A stretch of DNA of 36,430 nt from an uncultured Clostridia bacterium (GCA_947631995.1 CANRNT010000022.1:1-36430); one strand, 5' to 3'; positions 8,015 to 17,766 are shown, numbered from the stretch's first letter. Notes: generated from the letters alone by a model not told the origin. Numbers and translations: made by a program.

Positions 8015-8820
8015 ACAGGGTGCTTTGCTCAACGGGCGCTCTGCTCGGCAGACCAAACGGTCGGCGTTTTGACCTGCTGCCTGAGCTTGCTCCGAGGATA
8101 AGGTGCGACGGCTTTGAGTTTATGATGTACGATAGCTGGTACGACAAAACGGACGAGCTTTTGCGCGTGCTGAAAGGCTTGGGTGTACTCTTCCCTGTTA
8201 TGCACTTTGAAAAGCACATAGGCGAGTTTGTAACAAAAGGCGAATTTGACGAGGCGCAGCGCAGGTTTGAATTAAACTGCCGTATTGCAAACGAGATAGG
8301 AGCAGGCAGGGCTGTTTTGCATTTGTGGAACGGCACGCTTTCCGACAGCAATTTTGAAAACAGTCTGAAAGGGTACGGGATACTGCGAAGCATAGCCGAA
8401 AAGCACGGTATAGAGCTGCTGGTGGAAAATGTAGTCTGCCACGAAAAAGACCCTATTACTCGCTGGCAGCAGCTTGTTGATACATACCCCGACGCGGGTC
8501 TTATTTATGACACAAAAATGGCTGCTTTTCACGAGCAGGACGAGCTTTTCTGCGGCGGATACCAAAGGCTCTGGCAGAATGTACGACATCTGCACGTGAA
8601 CGATTACGGCGGAAAATACATGGAGTGGCAGGCTCTGAAAACCTTGCCCGTCGGCAAGGGACACATTGATTTTGACAAATTTTTCAATAAGGTCAAGAGC
8701 GTCGGTTACGACGGGTATCTTACCGCCGAGGCGACCGCTTTTGGTCAGAACGGCACGGTGGACACCGGACTTCTTAACGATTGCTTTGATAAAATAAGGG
8801 GATATCTTGATCGGAGTTGA
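8011..8820 (+). CDS. Sugar phosphate isomerase/epimerase-like TIM-barrel protein
   Basis: A 269-aa protein of the xylose-isomerase-like / AP endonuclease 2 superfamily. Candidate metal ligands appear in the expected order: His in VMHFEKH, Glu in LLVENVVCHE, Asp in LIYDTKMAAFHE, His in RHLHVNDYGG, the PVGKGHIDF turn, and Glu in YLTAEATAF. The substrate cannot be told; relatives act on keto sugars, inosose or hydroxypyruvate. Its ATG overlaps the stop of the preceding gene (ATGA). It ends just upstream of a CapA-like lipoprotein gene, so it is embedded in the long co-directional run. Confidence 0.85.
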   Translation: MNRVLCSTGALLGRPNGRRFDLLPELAPRIRCDGFEFMMYDSWYDKTDELLRVLKGLGVLFPVMHFEKHIGEFVTKGEFDEAQRRFELNCRIANEIGAGRAVLHLWNGTLSDSNFENSLKGYGILRSIAEKHGIELLVENVVCHEKDPITRWQQLVDTYPDAGLIYDTKMAAFHEQDELFCGGYQRLWQNVRHLHVNDYGGKYMEWQALKTLPVGKGHIDFDKFFNKVKSVGYDGYLTAEATAFGQNGTVDTGLLNDCFDKIRGYLDRS

Positions 8821-8824
8821 TAGT

Positions 8825-10201
8825 ATGAGTATAAAAAAATTTGCTGCGTTTGCTGCCGCTGTGACAATGGCTGTTTCGGCTTCGGCGTGCAGCAGGATAG
8901 AGCACAAGGACGTAAACACTTCCGCGAACGGTTCTTCTGCGGCGGGTACGGCTGAACAGGTCAGCGGCGAGGACAGCAAGCCCGAGATAACTCCCGCTAA
9001 GCTGGAGGAGCTGTTCAAGGGCTTTGAGTCGGGTTTGGACGCAAGTGGAGACTTCTTTGAATGGTGCGTTGAAAGCACGCAAGATCCGCTTCTGCTTGAC
9101 AAGATATACGAGGCTTTCGGAAACGGCGAGTTCTCCGATCAGAAGTGGTTCGAGCTTACGGGAATGACCGTCAAGGTGACGAACGACTTATATTCTGGCG
9201 CGGCTTACGAGCAGGACAACATTGTAGTTATGCCCTCGAACGGCGAGGACGGTATACAGCTGACCTTCGGGGGAGACATAAGTCTTGCTGACAACTGGAC
9301 GGTAATGGACTACTACAAGACCACGAGCGGCATTTCGGACTGTATTTCTCCGTTCCTTATAGACAAGATGAATACTGCTGATATCGCAATGCTCAACAAT
9401 GAGTTCTGCTTCACTACGCGCGGCGAACGCATACCCGAAAAGGCTTTCTGCTTTATAGCAGACCCGTCGCACGTTTCCATATACGGCGAAATGGGCATAG
9501 ATATAGTCGATCTGGCGAACAATCATTGCTACGATTACGGCCCCGACTCATTCACCGACACGCTTGCAACTCTTGACGGTGCAGGCATAAAGCACGTTGG
9601 CGCGGGAGAGAACATAAACGACGCGAAGAAGCCTGTTTATTACATAATCGAGGGCAGAAAGATAGCGTATGTTGCGGCGACAAGAGCCGAAAAATGGACA
9701 GCTCTTACTCCCGAAGCTACGGAAACGACCTCGGGCACTCTGCGCTGCTATGAGCCTGACGCGTTCATAGAGGTGATAAAGGAAGCAAAGCAAAACGCCG
9801 ACCTCGTTATCGCTAATGTTCATTGGGGCACGGAGGACAGCCACGAGCTGGAGGACGTTCAGCCTGAAACAGGTTATATGTATGTTGACGCGGGAGCAGA
9901 CCTTATCATAGGCTCGCACGCGCATTGCTTACAGGGTATAGAATACTACAAGGGCGTACCGATATTCTATAATCTGGGCAACTTCTGGTTCAGCCACTAT
10001 GACATTGACACGGGACTTGTCGGCGTTACGATAAACGATGACAACTCGCTTGACTGCACCTTCTACCCTGCCACACAGCGCGACTGCAAGACTACATACG
10101 TCGGCGGTGAGGAAGAGGGTCAGCGCATAATAGACGCTCTCAACAGCTACAACATAAACGCAACTGTAAGCCCCGACGGAGTTGTTACAGAGAATAAATG
10201 A
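8825..10201 (+). CDS. CapA-family (poly-gamma-glutamate synthesis-like) lipoprotein
   Basis: A 458-aa exported protein. The N-terminus MSIKKF plus a hydrophobic stretch ending ASAC is a lipoprotein signal, with the Cys as lipid anchor. From about residue 145 a CapA/metallophosphatase-like domain runs to about residue 420: [51 protein letters not shown] and [10 protein letters not shown]. These motifs are complete. CapA proteins belong to cell-surface polymer systems, but the domain is also found in many surface phosphoesterase-like proteins, so the substrate is open. I start at ATG 8825, which has CGGAG 9 nt upstream, rather than at an earlier TTG overlapping the previous gene. Next comes an FAD oxidoreductase. 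Confidence 0.9.
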   Translation: MSIKKFAAFAAAVTMAVSASACSRIEHKDVNTSANGSSAAGTAEQVSGEDSKPEITPAKLEELFKGFESGLDASGDFFEWCVESTQDPLLLDKIYEAFGNGEFSDQKWFELTGMTVKVTNDLYSGAAYEQDNIVVMPSNGEDGIQLTFGGDISLADNWTVMDYYKTTSGISDCISPFLIDKMNTADIAMLNNEFCFTTRGERIPEKAFCFIADPSHVSIYGEMGIDIVDLANNHCYDYGPDSFTDTLATLDGAGIKHVGAGENINDAKKPVYYIIEGRKIAYVAATRAEKWTALTPEATETTSGTLRCYEPDAFIEVIKEAKQNADLVIANVHWGTEDSHELEDVQPETGYMYVDAGADLIIGSHAHCLQGIEYYKGVPIFYNLGNFWFSHYDIDTGLVGVTINDDNSLDCTFYPATQRDCKTTYVGGEEEGQRIIDALNSYNINATVSPDGVVTENK

Positions 10202-10223
10202 GCTAATTTTAAAGAGGAAAATG

Positions 10224-11780
10224 ATGAAAAAAATAGTTATCATCGGCGCGGGTCCTGCGGGACTTACTGCCGCTTACGAGCTGCTAAAGGACGGCTCGCG
10301 CGAATACGACGTAACGATACTGGAGGAGACCGACGCTATCGGCGGTATATCACAGACGGTACGTCACAACGGCAACCGCATGGACATAGGCGGACACAGG
10401 TTCTTCTCAAAAGACGAGCGCGTTATGAAATGGTGGCAGGAAATAATGCCGCGTCAGGGCAAGCCGTCGTTTGACGACATAAAGCTCAAAAGAAAAAAGA
10501 AGCTTACAAAGGGAGGCCCCGACCCCGAAAAAGAGGACAGGGTAATGCTGGTGCGCAGGAGAGTTTCAAGGATATACTACAAAAAGAAATTCTTCGATTA
10601 TCCCGTCAGCCTGAAAAAAGAAACTCTCGTCAATATGGGGTTCGTTACGACCGTTGAAGCGGGCTTCAGTTATCTGAAGTCGGCGATATTCAAACTTCCC
10701 GAGACATCGCTGGAAAACTTCTACATCAACCGCTTCGGCAGAAAGCTTTACTCGATGTTCTTCGAGGGGTACACGGAAAAGCTGTGGGGCAGACACCCTA
10801 GCGAGATATCCGCGGACTGGGGTGCGCAGCGCGTAAAGGGACTGTCGGTAACGGCTGTAATAAAAGATATGCTGACGCCGAAAAGCAAGAAAAACAACGG
10901 CAAGGGCGAGACCTCTCTCATTGAGGAATTTTACTATCCTAAGTTCGGCCCCGGACAGCTTTGGGAAGCTGTTGCAGACGAGGTGCGCAGGCTGGGCGGC
11001 AGCATAAAGACAGGCTGCAAGGTAACTAAGATAGAGACCGACGGCAACAGCAGGATACTGGGTCTGACCTATGAATGCGGCGGAGCGGGGGAAAGAGCGG
11101 ACGGAGATATCTTCATTTCTTCCATGCCCATAAAAGACCTTATTGCGGGAATGAGCGGCGTTCCCGAGGATATAGCCGCTATAGCAAAGGGTCTGCCTTA
11201 CCGCGATTTCGTCACGGTAGGACTGCTGGTGAAAAAACTTAACCTCAGAAACGAAACAAATATCAGAACATTGGGAAATATCGTTCCCGACTGCTGGATA
11301 TACGTTCAGGATACGGCGGTCAAGCTTGGCAGGATACAGATATTCAACAACTGGTCGCCGTACATGGTAAAAGACCCCGAGCATACGGTATGGATAGGTC
11401 TTGAATACTTTTGCAGCGAGGGTGATAAGTTCTGGGAGCTGCCTGAGGAAAAATGCGTCAAGGGCGCGATACGGGAGCTGATAAAAATGGGAGTGATAAG
11501 CTCCGAAAAGGACGTTCTCGACTCGCACAGGGAAAAGATAAAAAAAGCCTATCCCGCATATTTTGATACCTATGACGACATAGGAAAGGTAATAGCTTAT
11601 CTGGACGGATTTGACGGCCTTTACTGCATAGGCAGGAACGGTCAGCACCGCTACAACAATATGGATCACTCAATGGTCACGGCGTTTGAAGCTGTTGACA
11701 ACATCAGAACAGGCAGAAAAGACAAGAGCAACGTATGGAACGTTAACACGGAAAAGGAATACCACGAGGAGAAAAAGTAA
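10224..11780 (+). CDS. FAD-dependent oxidoreductase (UDP-galactopyranose mutase / HemY-like)
   Basis: A 518-aa flavoprotein. It begins with a canonical FAD-binding motif ([17 protein letters not shown]), continues with GGISQTV and [10 protein letters not shown], and ends with a second flavin contact around [21 protein letters not shown]. Overall it resembles the amine-oxidase/HemY-type proteins related to UDP-galactopyranose mutase and often encoded beside membrane glycosyltransferases. Conversion of a nucleotide or lipid-linked sugar is therefore plausible but not shown. Start ATG 10224 has AAAGAGG at good spacing; a second ATG lies immediately upstream. The next gene, a GT-C-like membrane protein, starts 5 bases after its stop. 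Confidence 0.85.
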   Translation: MKKIVIIGAGPAGLTAAYELLKDGSREYDVTILEETDAIGGISQTVRHNGNRMDIGGHRFFSKDERVMKWWQEIMPRQGKPSFDDIKLKRKKKLTKGGPDPEKEDRVMLVRRRVSRIYYKKKFFDYPVSLKKETLVNMGFVTTVEAGFSYLKSAIFKLPETSLENFYINRFGRKLYSMFFEGYTEKLWGRHPSEISADWGAQRVKGLSVTAVIKDMLTPKSKKNNGKGETSLIEEFYYPKFGPGQLWEAVADEVRRLGGSIKTGCKVTKIETDGNSRILGLTYECGGAGERADGDIFISSMPIKDLIAGMSGVPEDIAAIAKGLPYRDFVTVGLLVKKLNLRNETNIRTLGNIVPDCWIYVQDTAVKLGRIQIFNNWSPYMVKDPEHTVWIGLEYFCSEGDKFWELPEEKCVKGAIRELIKMGVISSEKDVLDSHREKIKKAYPAYFDTYDDIGKVIAYLDGFDGLYCIGRNGQHRYNNMDHSMVTAFEAVDNIRTGRKDKSNVWNVNTEKEYHEEKK

Positions 11781-11785
11781 TTACC

Positions 11786-13513
11786 ATGAGCGAGAAAACT
11801 TCGCAGGACAGCAACACCGTTCTGACCGATACGGAAGTAAAAAACTCCGAAAAGAAAAGACCCGACCTTGGCGCGGTAGCGGACTTTCTTTCATATGTAA
11901 TAATGTTTGCCGTGTTTTTTACGGTAATGGGAATAACGATATATTATATAACGACTGCGGCAAAGGCTGAGTTCCATTCCGACTGCACCGACACTATAAT
12001 GTGGGCTAACGCCTCGTATGAGAGCGGTCACATTTATGACGAAAATTTCGGCTACGCCTGCTTTCTGCCGTTCGGAGTGAACCTGATAATGCAGCCTTTC
12101 ATTCCGCTTTTCGGCGTTTCCATGACGACGCACATCATAGGTATGACAGGATTTTTTATACTGCTTATGCTGTTTTTCTTTCTGATGATGATACAGATGA
12201 ATTGGGATATAAGATACATCTGCGCGGCAGGCTCGGCATTTCTTTCTATGACGCTGATATCAAAAAAGATGAGAGAGATGTTCTGGGGACACACGATATA
12301 CTACACGCTCGGTCTGCTGTTTTTGTTTATAGGTATGTATCTGTTCTGCCACCTGTTCAACTTAGGAGCAAAACGCAAAAAGCTTCTCGAAAACGGTGAC
12401 AGCGCTCGCTCGTGCACGATAAGATACTGCGTCACGCTGGTATTGCTGTGCATATTTATTCTTTTTACGGCGACCGACGGCATATCCGCTCTGACGATAT
12501 TCGCTCTGCCTTTCATTGCGGCAGGCTTTATGGAGGTTTTCGTCAACAGCGATATACCCGTAATGAGCAAACGAATGTTATATGCGGGACTGCGCGCGGC
12601 GCTGTTCCTTTTAATGGTACTGCTCGGACTGCTTTTGAACGGTCTGTGGCTCAACGGGCAGACCGCAGGTTATCAGGACGCTTATTCGGTATATTCTTCA
12701 ATGAACAAATGGGTCGCCAACGCAGGCAGGATACCTATAGCGTGGCTGAATATGCTGGGCGTTACAGATATGTCAGGCAAGTCGCTTGCGATATACGACA
12801 GCATTATCAACCTCATTTATATCTTTAACGCGGTGATCATAGCCGTTATACCGTTGATAGCCACATCATTCTACAAAAAATACGGCAGCGGCATAAAGGG
12901 CAGAATGATAAGGCTGTGGATATGGATACATTGGGCGGTGACGGCTTTTATTCTTCTGGGAAACATATGCGGCATACTGTCCTCCGCCAACTGGAGGGTA
13001 CTGCCGTCGATATGCACTGCGCTCGTGCTTTCCATACTGTTCATTATGTGGGCGGCAGAGCAAGCTCTCAGCATTACGAGGATAGTTATGATACTTATTG
13101 TACCTATGATCATGGTATCTTACTTTAGCTGCGCCAACATCACAAATATGCCGAGAGACGGCTTCAATGACAACGATCTGTATGTACTTGCTCAGCGGTT
13201 GGAGAGCGAAGGACTTTCTTACGGCTATGCGACCTTCTGGAACGCAAACGCTATAACCGTCATATCAGACTCCGAAGTAAAGGTACGAGATGTGAACGTA
13301 GACGACGGCTTTGTGACAAAGCGCATATACCAGTCGTCCGAAAAATGGTACGAGGATCAGCAGGGGCAGGAGAAATATTTCCTGCTGCTCACAGACGGCG
13401 AGTACAGCAGTCTGAAGGATCCGAAGCTGATGAATGAATGTGAAAGATATCTCAGGGTCAGCGCGAACGGCAGAGAATATCACATTATGATATTCGATCA
13501 CAACATAGTTTAA
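11786..13513 (+). CDS. Polytopic membrane protein, GT-C glycosyltransferase-like
   Basis: A 575-aa protein with a charged cytoplasmic N-terminus (about 35 residues), roughly eleven hydrophobic segments, and a soluble C-terminal region of about 120 residues. After the first membrane helix an acidic extracytoplasmic loop (AEFHSDCTDTIMWANAS) is followed by a long helix-rich region, the layout seen in GT-C enzymes that use lipid-phosphate sugars. I do not recognise a specific family. Adjacency to the FAD oxidoreductase (5-base gap) and to a CapA-like protein supports surface glycan work. AGGAG lies rather far (about 14 nt) upstream. It is the last gene before the terminator at 13533. Confidence 0.7.
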   Translation: MSEKTSQDSNTVLTDTEVKNSEKKRPDLGAVADFLSYVIMFAVFFTVMGITIYYITTAAKAEFHSDCTDTIMWANASYESGHIYDENFGYACFLPFGVNLIMQPFIPLFGVSMTTHIIGMTGFFILLMLFFFLMMIQMNWDIRYICAAGSAFLSMTLISKKMREMFWGHTIYYTLGLLFLFIGMYLFCHLFNLGAKRKKLLENGDSARSCTIRYCVTLVLLCIFILFTATDGISALTIFALPFIAAGFMEVFVNSDIPVMSKRMLYAGLRAALFLLMVLLGLLLNGLWLNGQTAGYQDAYSVYSSMNKWVANAGRIPIAWLNMLGVTDMSGKSLAIYDSIINLIYIFNAVIIAVIPLIATSFYKKYGSGIKGRMIRLWIWIHWAVTAFILLGNICGILSSANWRVLPSICTALVLSILFIMWAAEQALSITRIVMILIVPMIMVSYFSCANITNMPRDGFNDNDLYVLAQRLESEGLSYGYATFWNANAITVISDSEVKVRDVNVDDGFVTKRIYQSSEKWYEDQQGQEKYFLLLTDGEYSSLKDPKLMNECERYLRVSANGREYHIMIFDHNIV

Positions 13514-13532
13514 GCGGCAAACAATTCGGCAT

Positions 13533-13562
13533 AAAAAAGGCGGACGTTTAGTCCGCTTTTTT
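13533..13562. terminator. Bidirectional terminator
   Basis: AAAAAAGGCGGAC, loop GTTTA, then GTCCGCTTTTTT. It ends the plus-strand run begun at 4.4 kb. The converging NfeD-like gene has its stop codon inside this hairpin. Confidence 0.93.
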
Positions 13563-14111
13563 ATTTTGTCCGTCAGTTATCGGGCTGCACACAAGCACAT
13601 CGTCATCGACATCTATTATCTTTACTTTGCTGCCCGTTTGTATAACATCGTCCGTAGCCGATATAGCGTAAGACCCTATCGTACTGCCGAAAACGTCCAC
13701 GCTGACACAGCCGCTTCGGTCATCGGGATATACGGTCTTGTACACCAGACCGATATGTCCGATAGTTACACGCTTATCCCGCTTGGGAGCTTTCAGCTTG
13801 TCAACAGAGCCGAAAAAGAACAAAAGCGCAAGCACGAACACCAGCGCCGCCAGCACTGACGCGGGATACGCCATATACCATGCGACCCCTTTGTATATAA
13901 GATACAGCGTAAGAAATGAGAAAAGAGATATCCCACTCATGGATATCAATATGGTGAGATTTCCGCCCGAACGCTTGCCTACTCCCCTGTCGGCACGGTC
14001 AAGCATTTCGGTGACGAGCGTTACGGCGGCGGTAGAGAGCGACAGCGCGCCGAGCATAAGCAGTACCCGCCCGATATGTCCCAATGACAGATAGAACTTG
14101 AACATCTTCAC
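13548..14111 (-). CDS. NfeD-like membrane protein
   Basis: A 187-aa protein with about three hydrophobic segments in the N-terminal 105 residues, then a beta-rich soluble domain (VTIGHIGLVYKTVYPDDRSG to VKIIDVDDDVLVCSPI) resembling the OB-fold of NfeD proteins, which partner membrane stomatin-like proteins or proteases. No such partner is adjacent. It lies 47 bases after a heterodimeric ABC exporter gene on the same strand and may be co-transcribed. The start is uncertain: GTG 14111 or ATG 14105. The only Shine-Dalgarno (AGGAGA, 14135-14140) is about 23-29 bases upstream, separated by a perfect 16-base palindrome. Function unknown. Confidence 0.7.
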   Translation of the reverse strand: MKMFKFYLSLGHIGRVLLMLGALSLSTAAVTLVTEMLDRADRGVGKRSGGNLTILISMSGISLFSFLTLYLIYKGVAWYMAYPASVLAALVFVLALLFFFGSVDKLKAPKRDKRVTIGHIGLVYKTVYPDDRSGCVSVDVFGSTIGSYAISATDDVIQTGSKVKIIDVDDDVLVCSPITDGQNKKAD

Positions 14112-14116
14112 ATCGT

Positions 14117-14132
14117 ATCCCCATATGGGGAT
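14117..14132. promoter_or_regulatory. Palindrome between Shine-Dalgarno and start codon
   Basis: ATCCCCATATGGGGAT is a perfect 16-base palindrome. If it folds in the mRNA it would bring AGGAGA (14135-14140) close to the start at 14111 or 14105. An ATG inside it opens a 41-codon frame (ending at 13999) that overlaps the NfeD-like gene in another frame, so it could alternatively start a short leader peptide. Confidence 0.6.
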
Positions 14133-14158
14133 TTTCTCCTTTCACAGAATGATATTTT

Positions 14159-15937
14159 TCAGCCCTCGGCGGCGAACTGGCTGTTGTAAAGCTCGGAATA
14201 AAAGCCGTTTTTGGCGAGAAGCTGTTCATGCGTTCCCTGCTCGACTATATTTCCGTCACGCATTACGAGTATAACGTCCGCCTCGCGTATGGTAGAAAGC
14301 CTGTGCGCAACGATGAACGACGTTCTGCCTTTCATCATTTTCTCAAAGTTGCGCTGTATGCGTATTTCGGTACGCGTATCTATCGAAGAAGTGGCTTCGT
14401 CCAGTATCAGCATAGGCGGCAGTCGAAGCATTACCCTTGCAATGCACAAAAGCTGTTTCTCGCCCTGCGACAGCGCTCCCTCGTCCGTGAGCACGGTATC
14501 ATAGCCCTGCGGCAGACGCTTTATTATGCTATGGCAATGCGCGGCCTTTGCCGCTGCCGTTATTTCCTCGTCGGTGGCGTCGGGACAGCCGTAGGCGATA
14601 TTTTCTTTGACCGTTGCGGTCTTGAGCCATGTTTCCTGAAGCACCATACCGTACTCGCCGCGAAGGCTGTCAAGCTTTATATCCTTTACGGGAATACCCG
14701 AAACGAGTATCTCTCCGCTGTCGCAGTCATAAAACCTCATCAGCAGGTTTATGAGCGTAGTTTTGCCGCAGCCCGTAGGGCCTACTATTGCTATCCTCTG
14801 ACCGCTCTTTACCGACAAATTGAAATCCTCTATCAGCCTTTGCTGCGGCGTATATGAAAAGCTGACGTTCTTTATATCAACTCTTCCGTCGGCGTCCAGC
14901 GTTACGGCGTTTTCCCTGTCGGGCGGCTGCTCCTGCGCGTCTATGACAGAGAACAGTCTCTGCGCGCTCGCCATTGCGCTCTGAAGCTCGGTAACAACGC
15001 CCGATATCTCGTTGAACGGCTTTGTATACTGGTTCGCATAGCTCAGAAAGCATGAGAGCTGACCTATCGTTATTCCGCCCGATATCGCCGAGAACGCGCC
15101 AAATATGCCCACTCCCGTATACACAAGACCGTTTATAAAACGTGTTGACGGATTTACAAGAGAAGAAAAGAACAACGCTTTTACACCGATCTTTCTGTAC
15201 TTTTTATTTATCTCGTCAAACTCGCCGAGAGATATATCCTCTCTTGAGAACGCCTTGACTACTTTTAATCCGCTCAGGCTCTCGTTGACATATCCCGTCA
15301 TCTCGCCGCGCACCTGCGACTGCTCCTTGAAAAGTCTGAACGTGCTGTCGGCAATAAACTTAGCCACGAACAGCGACAGCGGCGTCAGTATAACGACGAC
15401 CACGGTTATCTTTATATCAAGCGACAGCATAAAGCCAATGGTAGCGAATATGGTCACTATCCCAGTAAAAAGCTGTGAAAAGCCGAGCAGCAGTCCGTCG
15501 CAGACCATTTCGGCGTCGGATATTATCCTGCTGACGATATCGCCGTGAGATGTGCCGTCAATGGTTTTCAGCGGGAGCTTTTCGAGCTTTGCGAAGCACT
15601 CGTTACGCAGATTTCTTATTACCGAATAGGAGATATAATTGGAGCAGGTGGACATAATCCATTGGAACACCGCTCCCAGCGCTACTACTGCGCCGAGCTT
15701 TATCATTATGTTTTTTATCGCTTCAAAGTCAACTCTGCCTTTGGATACTATACAGTCTACCGCGTCGCCTATCAACAGCGGCGAATAGAGGGTACACATA
15801 ACGGTAGCGGCGGCGCATATCATAGACAGCACAAGCACTCCTATATACGGTCTTACATATCTTAGCAGGCGCGCAAGAGTACCGTTTTTCTGTCCGCCGA
15901 TATGTTTTTTGTCGATGTTGTCCGTATGCTGTATCAT
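14159..15937 (-). CDS. ABC exporter half-transporter, subunit with canonical ATPase residues
   Basis: A 592-aa fusion of a six-helix exporter membrane domain (about residues 30-330) and an ATPase domain. Visible motifs are Walker A GPTGCGKTT (386-394), Q-loop in MVLQET, signature LSQGE (489-493, degenerate relative to LSGGQ), Walker B MLILDE with catalytic Glu514, and switch His545 in VAHRLS. Its ATG overlaps the stop of the preceding ABC gene by 4 bases, so the two form one heterodimeric exporter of the BmrCD/LmrCD type. This subunit supplies the active Walker site and the weak signature. Cargo (drug, lipid or peptide) cannot be told. Confidence 0.95.
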   Translation of the reverse strand: MIQHTDNIDKKHIGGQKNGTLARLLRYVRPYIGVLVLSMICAAATVMCTLYSPLLIGDAVDCIVSKGRVDFEAIKNIMIKLGAVVALGAVFQWIMSTCSNYISYSVIRNLRNECFAKLEKLPLKTIDGTSHGDIVSRIISDAEMVCDGLLLGFSQLFTGIVTIFATIGFMLSLDIKITVVVVILTPLSLFVAKFIADSTFRLFKEQSQVRGEMTGYVNESLSGLKVVKAFSREDISLGEFDEINKKYRKIGVKALFFSSLVNPSTRFINGLVYTGVGIFGAFSAISGGITIGQLSCFLSYANQYTKPFNEISGVVTELQSAMASAQRLFSVIDAQEQPPDRENAVTLDADGRVDIKNVSFSYTPQQRLIEDFNLSVKSGQRIAIVGPTGCGKTTLINLLMRFYDCDSGEILVSGIPVKDIKLDSLRGEYGMVLQETWLKTATVKENIAYGCPDATDEEITAAAKAAHCHSIIKRLPQGYDTVLTDEGALSQGEKQLLCIARVMLRLPPMLILDEATSSIDTRTEIRIQRNFEKMMKGRTSFIVAHRLSTIREADVILVMRDGNIVEQGTHEQLLAKNGFYSELYNSQFAAEG

Positions 15938-17685
15938 CTTTGACCGCCTCCTTTCGAGTTATCCGAAAGCTGCGAGCGGCATATCTCCTCATAGACCTCG
16001 CAGGACTTCAGCAGCTCGTCATGCGTTCCCATGCCTACGCACTCTCCGTCGTCAAGGACTATTATCATATCCGCATTTTTCACCGCGCTCGCTCTCTGCG
16101 ATACTATTATCGTGGTACACTTTTCGTTCCTGTGTGCCAGCGCGCGGCGGAGCTTTGCGTCCGTTGCCATATCCAGCGCCGAAGCGGAGTCGTCAAGTAT
16201 CAGTATCTCGGGCGAGCCGACGAGCGCTCTTGCAATTGTAAGCCTTTGCTTCTGACCGCCCGAAAAGTTTTTGCCGCCCTGCGCGACTCCCTCATTCAGC
16301 TTATCGGGCTTTTGCTCAACAAATTCCCTTGCCTGCGCCGTTTCCAACGCCTGCCATATCTCATCGTCGGAAGCATTTTCGTTTCCCCACAGCATATTAC
16401 TGCGTATCGTACCGCTGAAAAGCGTCGCTTTCTGCGGCACTATGCCTATCATTTTTCTCAGCTGCTTTGTCGGATAGCTTTTAACGTCCGCTCCGTTTAC
16501 CGCGACCCTGCCCTCGGTAACGTCATAAAAGCGCGGTATGAGGTTTACGAGCGTTGATTTGCCCGAACCTGTTCCGCCTATTATGCCGAGAGTTTTGCCT
16601 TTGCCGAGTGAAAAGCTGATATTCTTCAGCGAGCATTCCTCCGTCTGCGAATAGGCAAAGCTGACGTTTTCAAAGCGCACCGCAGGGGCGTCTGGCTCGG
16701 GAGTTACCTCCTGCGAAGCTGTTTCTGTCACCGACGGCTGAACGCTGAGCAGGTCGGATATCCTTGCAGCGGAGGCGTTTCCCTTAGTCACAAAGATTAT
16801 CAGGTCTGCGAACGCTATCAGGGCAGTGAGTATCATTGTCATATAGCTGACCAAGGCTATAAGCTCTCCCTGCTCTATCCCGCCTATGTTCACGCTTATG
16901 CCGCCGCACCATATCAGCGTTATTATGGCGGCGTAAACTATGATACATGTAAGAGGGTTGAGCAATGCCGATATCCGTCCAACAGACACCTGCGACTGTT
17001 CAAGCGACTTTGTTTTGCCGTAAAACTCTCTTTTTTCTCTTTCCTGCGCCGAAAATGCTCTTATCACTCTCGCGCCCGACAGGTTCTCCCTGACCGACTG
17101 CGTAACGCCGTCCAGCTTTTGCTGTATTAGCTTATATCTCGGCAGATTTGCGCGCATTATAAGATATATGACCAGTCCCAGCGCGGGAACGGCAACAACG
17201 AATATGAGCGACAGTCTGACGCTTACCGTAAACGCCATTATCACCGCGCCTGCCACTATGAACGGCGAGCGCATGAACAGTCTTAAAAAGCGGTTCACGC
17301 CGTCCTGAGCGAGATTGATATCGCTCGTTATCCTGTTTATAAGTGTTGAGCCGCCGATACGGTCTATCTCGGCATAAGAAAGGCTTCCTATATGCTTATA
17401 CACATCTGTACGCAGAGCAGTTCCGAAGCCGAAAGCCGCCACCGCCGCAAAGTACTGAGCCGTCAGCGAACAGGCAAGACCCAATATCCCCAGCAGCACC
17501 AGCACCGCGCCGCGCTTGAGTATATAGCCGCTGTCGGCATTTGCAACGCCAACGTCGATTATATCCGCCATTATCAGCGGCACGAGAAGCTCGAATATGG
17601 CTTCCGTGAGCTTGAAAAGCGGAGCTATGACGGACTGAGCCTTGTTGTTTTTCAAGTATCTTATAAGGCTAAGCAAAAGTTTCAC
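15934..17685 (-). CDS. ABC exporter half-transporter, subunit with degenerate ATPase residues
   Basis: A 583-aa half-transporter with membrane domain (about 15-310) and ATPase domain. Walker A is GGTGSGKST (370-378) and the signature is a canonical FSGGQ (474-478). The residue after Walker B is Asp499 (ILILDD) instead of Glu, and the switch His is replaced by Gln530 (VSQRAS). This is the degenerate-site partner in heterodimeric exporters; it complements the next gene, whose Walker site is intact and whose signature is weak. The start shown is GTG 17685; TTG 17676 has better spacing to AAAGGG. It diverges from the PAP2 gene. Confidence 0.95.
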   Translation of the reverse strand: MKLLLSLIRYLKNNKAQSVIAPLFKLTEAIFELLVPLIMADIIDVGVANADSGYILKRGAVLVLLGILGLACSLTAQYFAAVAAFGFGTALRTDVYKHIGSLSYAEIDRIGGSTLINRITSDINLAQDGVNRFLRLFMRSPFIVAGAVIMAFTVSVRLSLIFVVAVPALGLVIYLIMRANLPRYKLIQQKLDGVTQSVRENLSGARVIRAFSAQEREKREFYGKTKSLEQSQVSVGRISALLNPLTCIIVYAAIITLIWCGGISVNIGGIEQGELIALVSYMTMILTALIAFADLIIFVTKGNASAARISDLLSVQPSVTETASQEVTPEPDAPAVRFENVSFAYSQTEECSLKNISFSLGKGKTLGIIGGTGSGKSTLVNLIPRFYDVTEGRVAVNGADVKSYPTKQLRKMIGIVPQKATLFSGTIRSNMLWGNENASDDEIWQALETAQAREFVEQKPDKLNEGVAQGGKNFSGGQKQRLTIARALVGSPEILILDDSASALDMATDAKLRRALAHRNEKCTTIIVSQRASAVKNADMIIVLDDGECVGMGTHDELLKSCEVYEEICRSQLSDNSKGGGQR

Positions 17686-17703
17686 CCTTTACAAAAAATT
17701 CTG

Positions 17704-17732
17704 TTGAAATCAAGCCTTGAATGTGTTAAAAT
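17704..17732 (+). promoter_or_regulatory. Promoter of the PAP2 gene
   Basis: TTGAAA (17704-17709), 17-bp spacer, TAAAAT (17727-17732), about 35 bases before the start codon. Confidence 0.7.
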
Positions 17733-17766
17733 ATATATACTACAAATTCACGAAAGGCAAAGTTTT

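Noticed and set aside
10566-11669. 367-codon minus-strand ORF opposite the FAD oxidoreductase
   Set aside because: Antisense shadow; the plus-strand frame has FAD-binding motifs and a Shine-Dalgarno.
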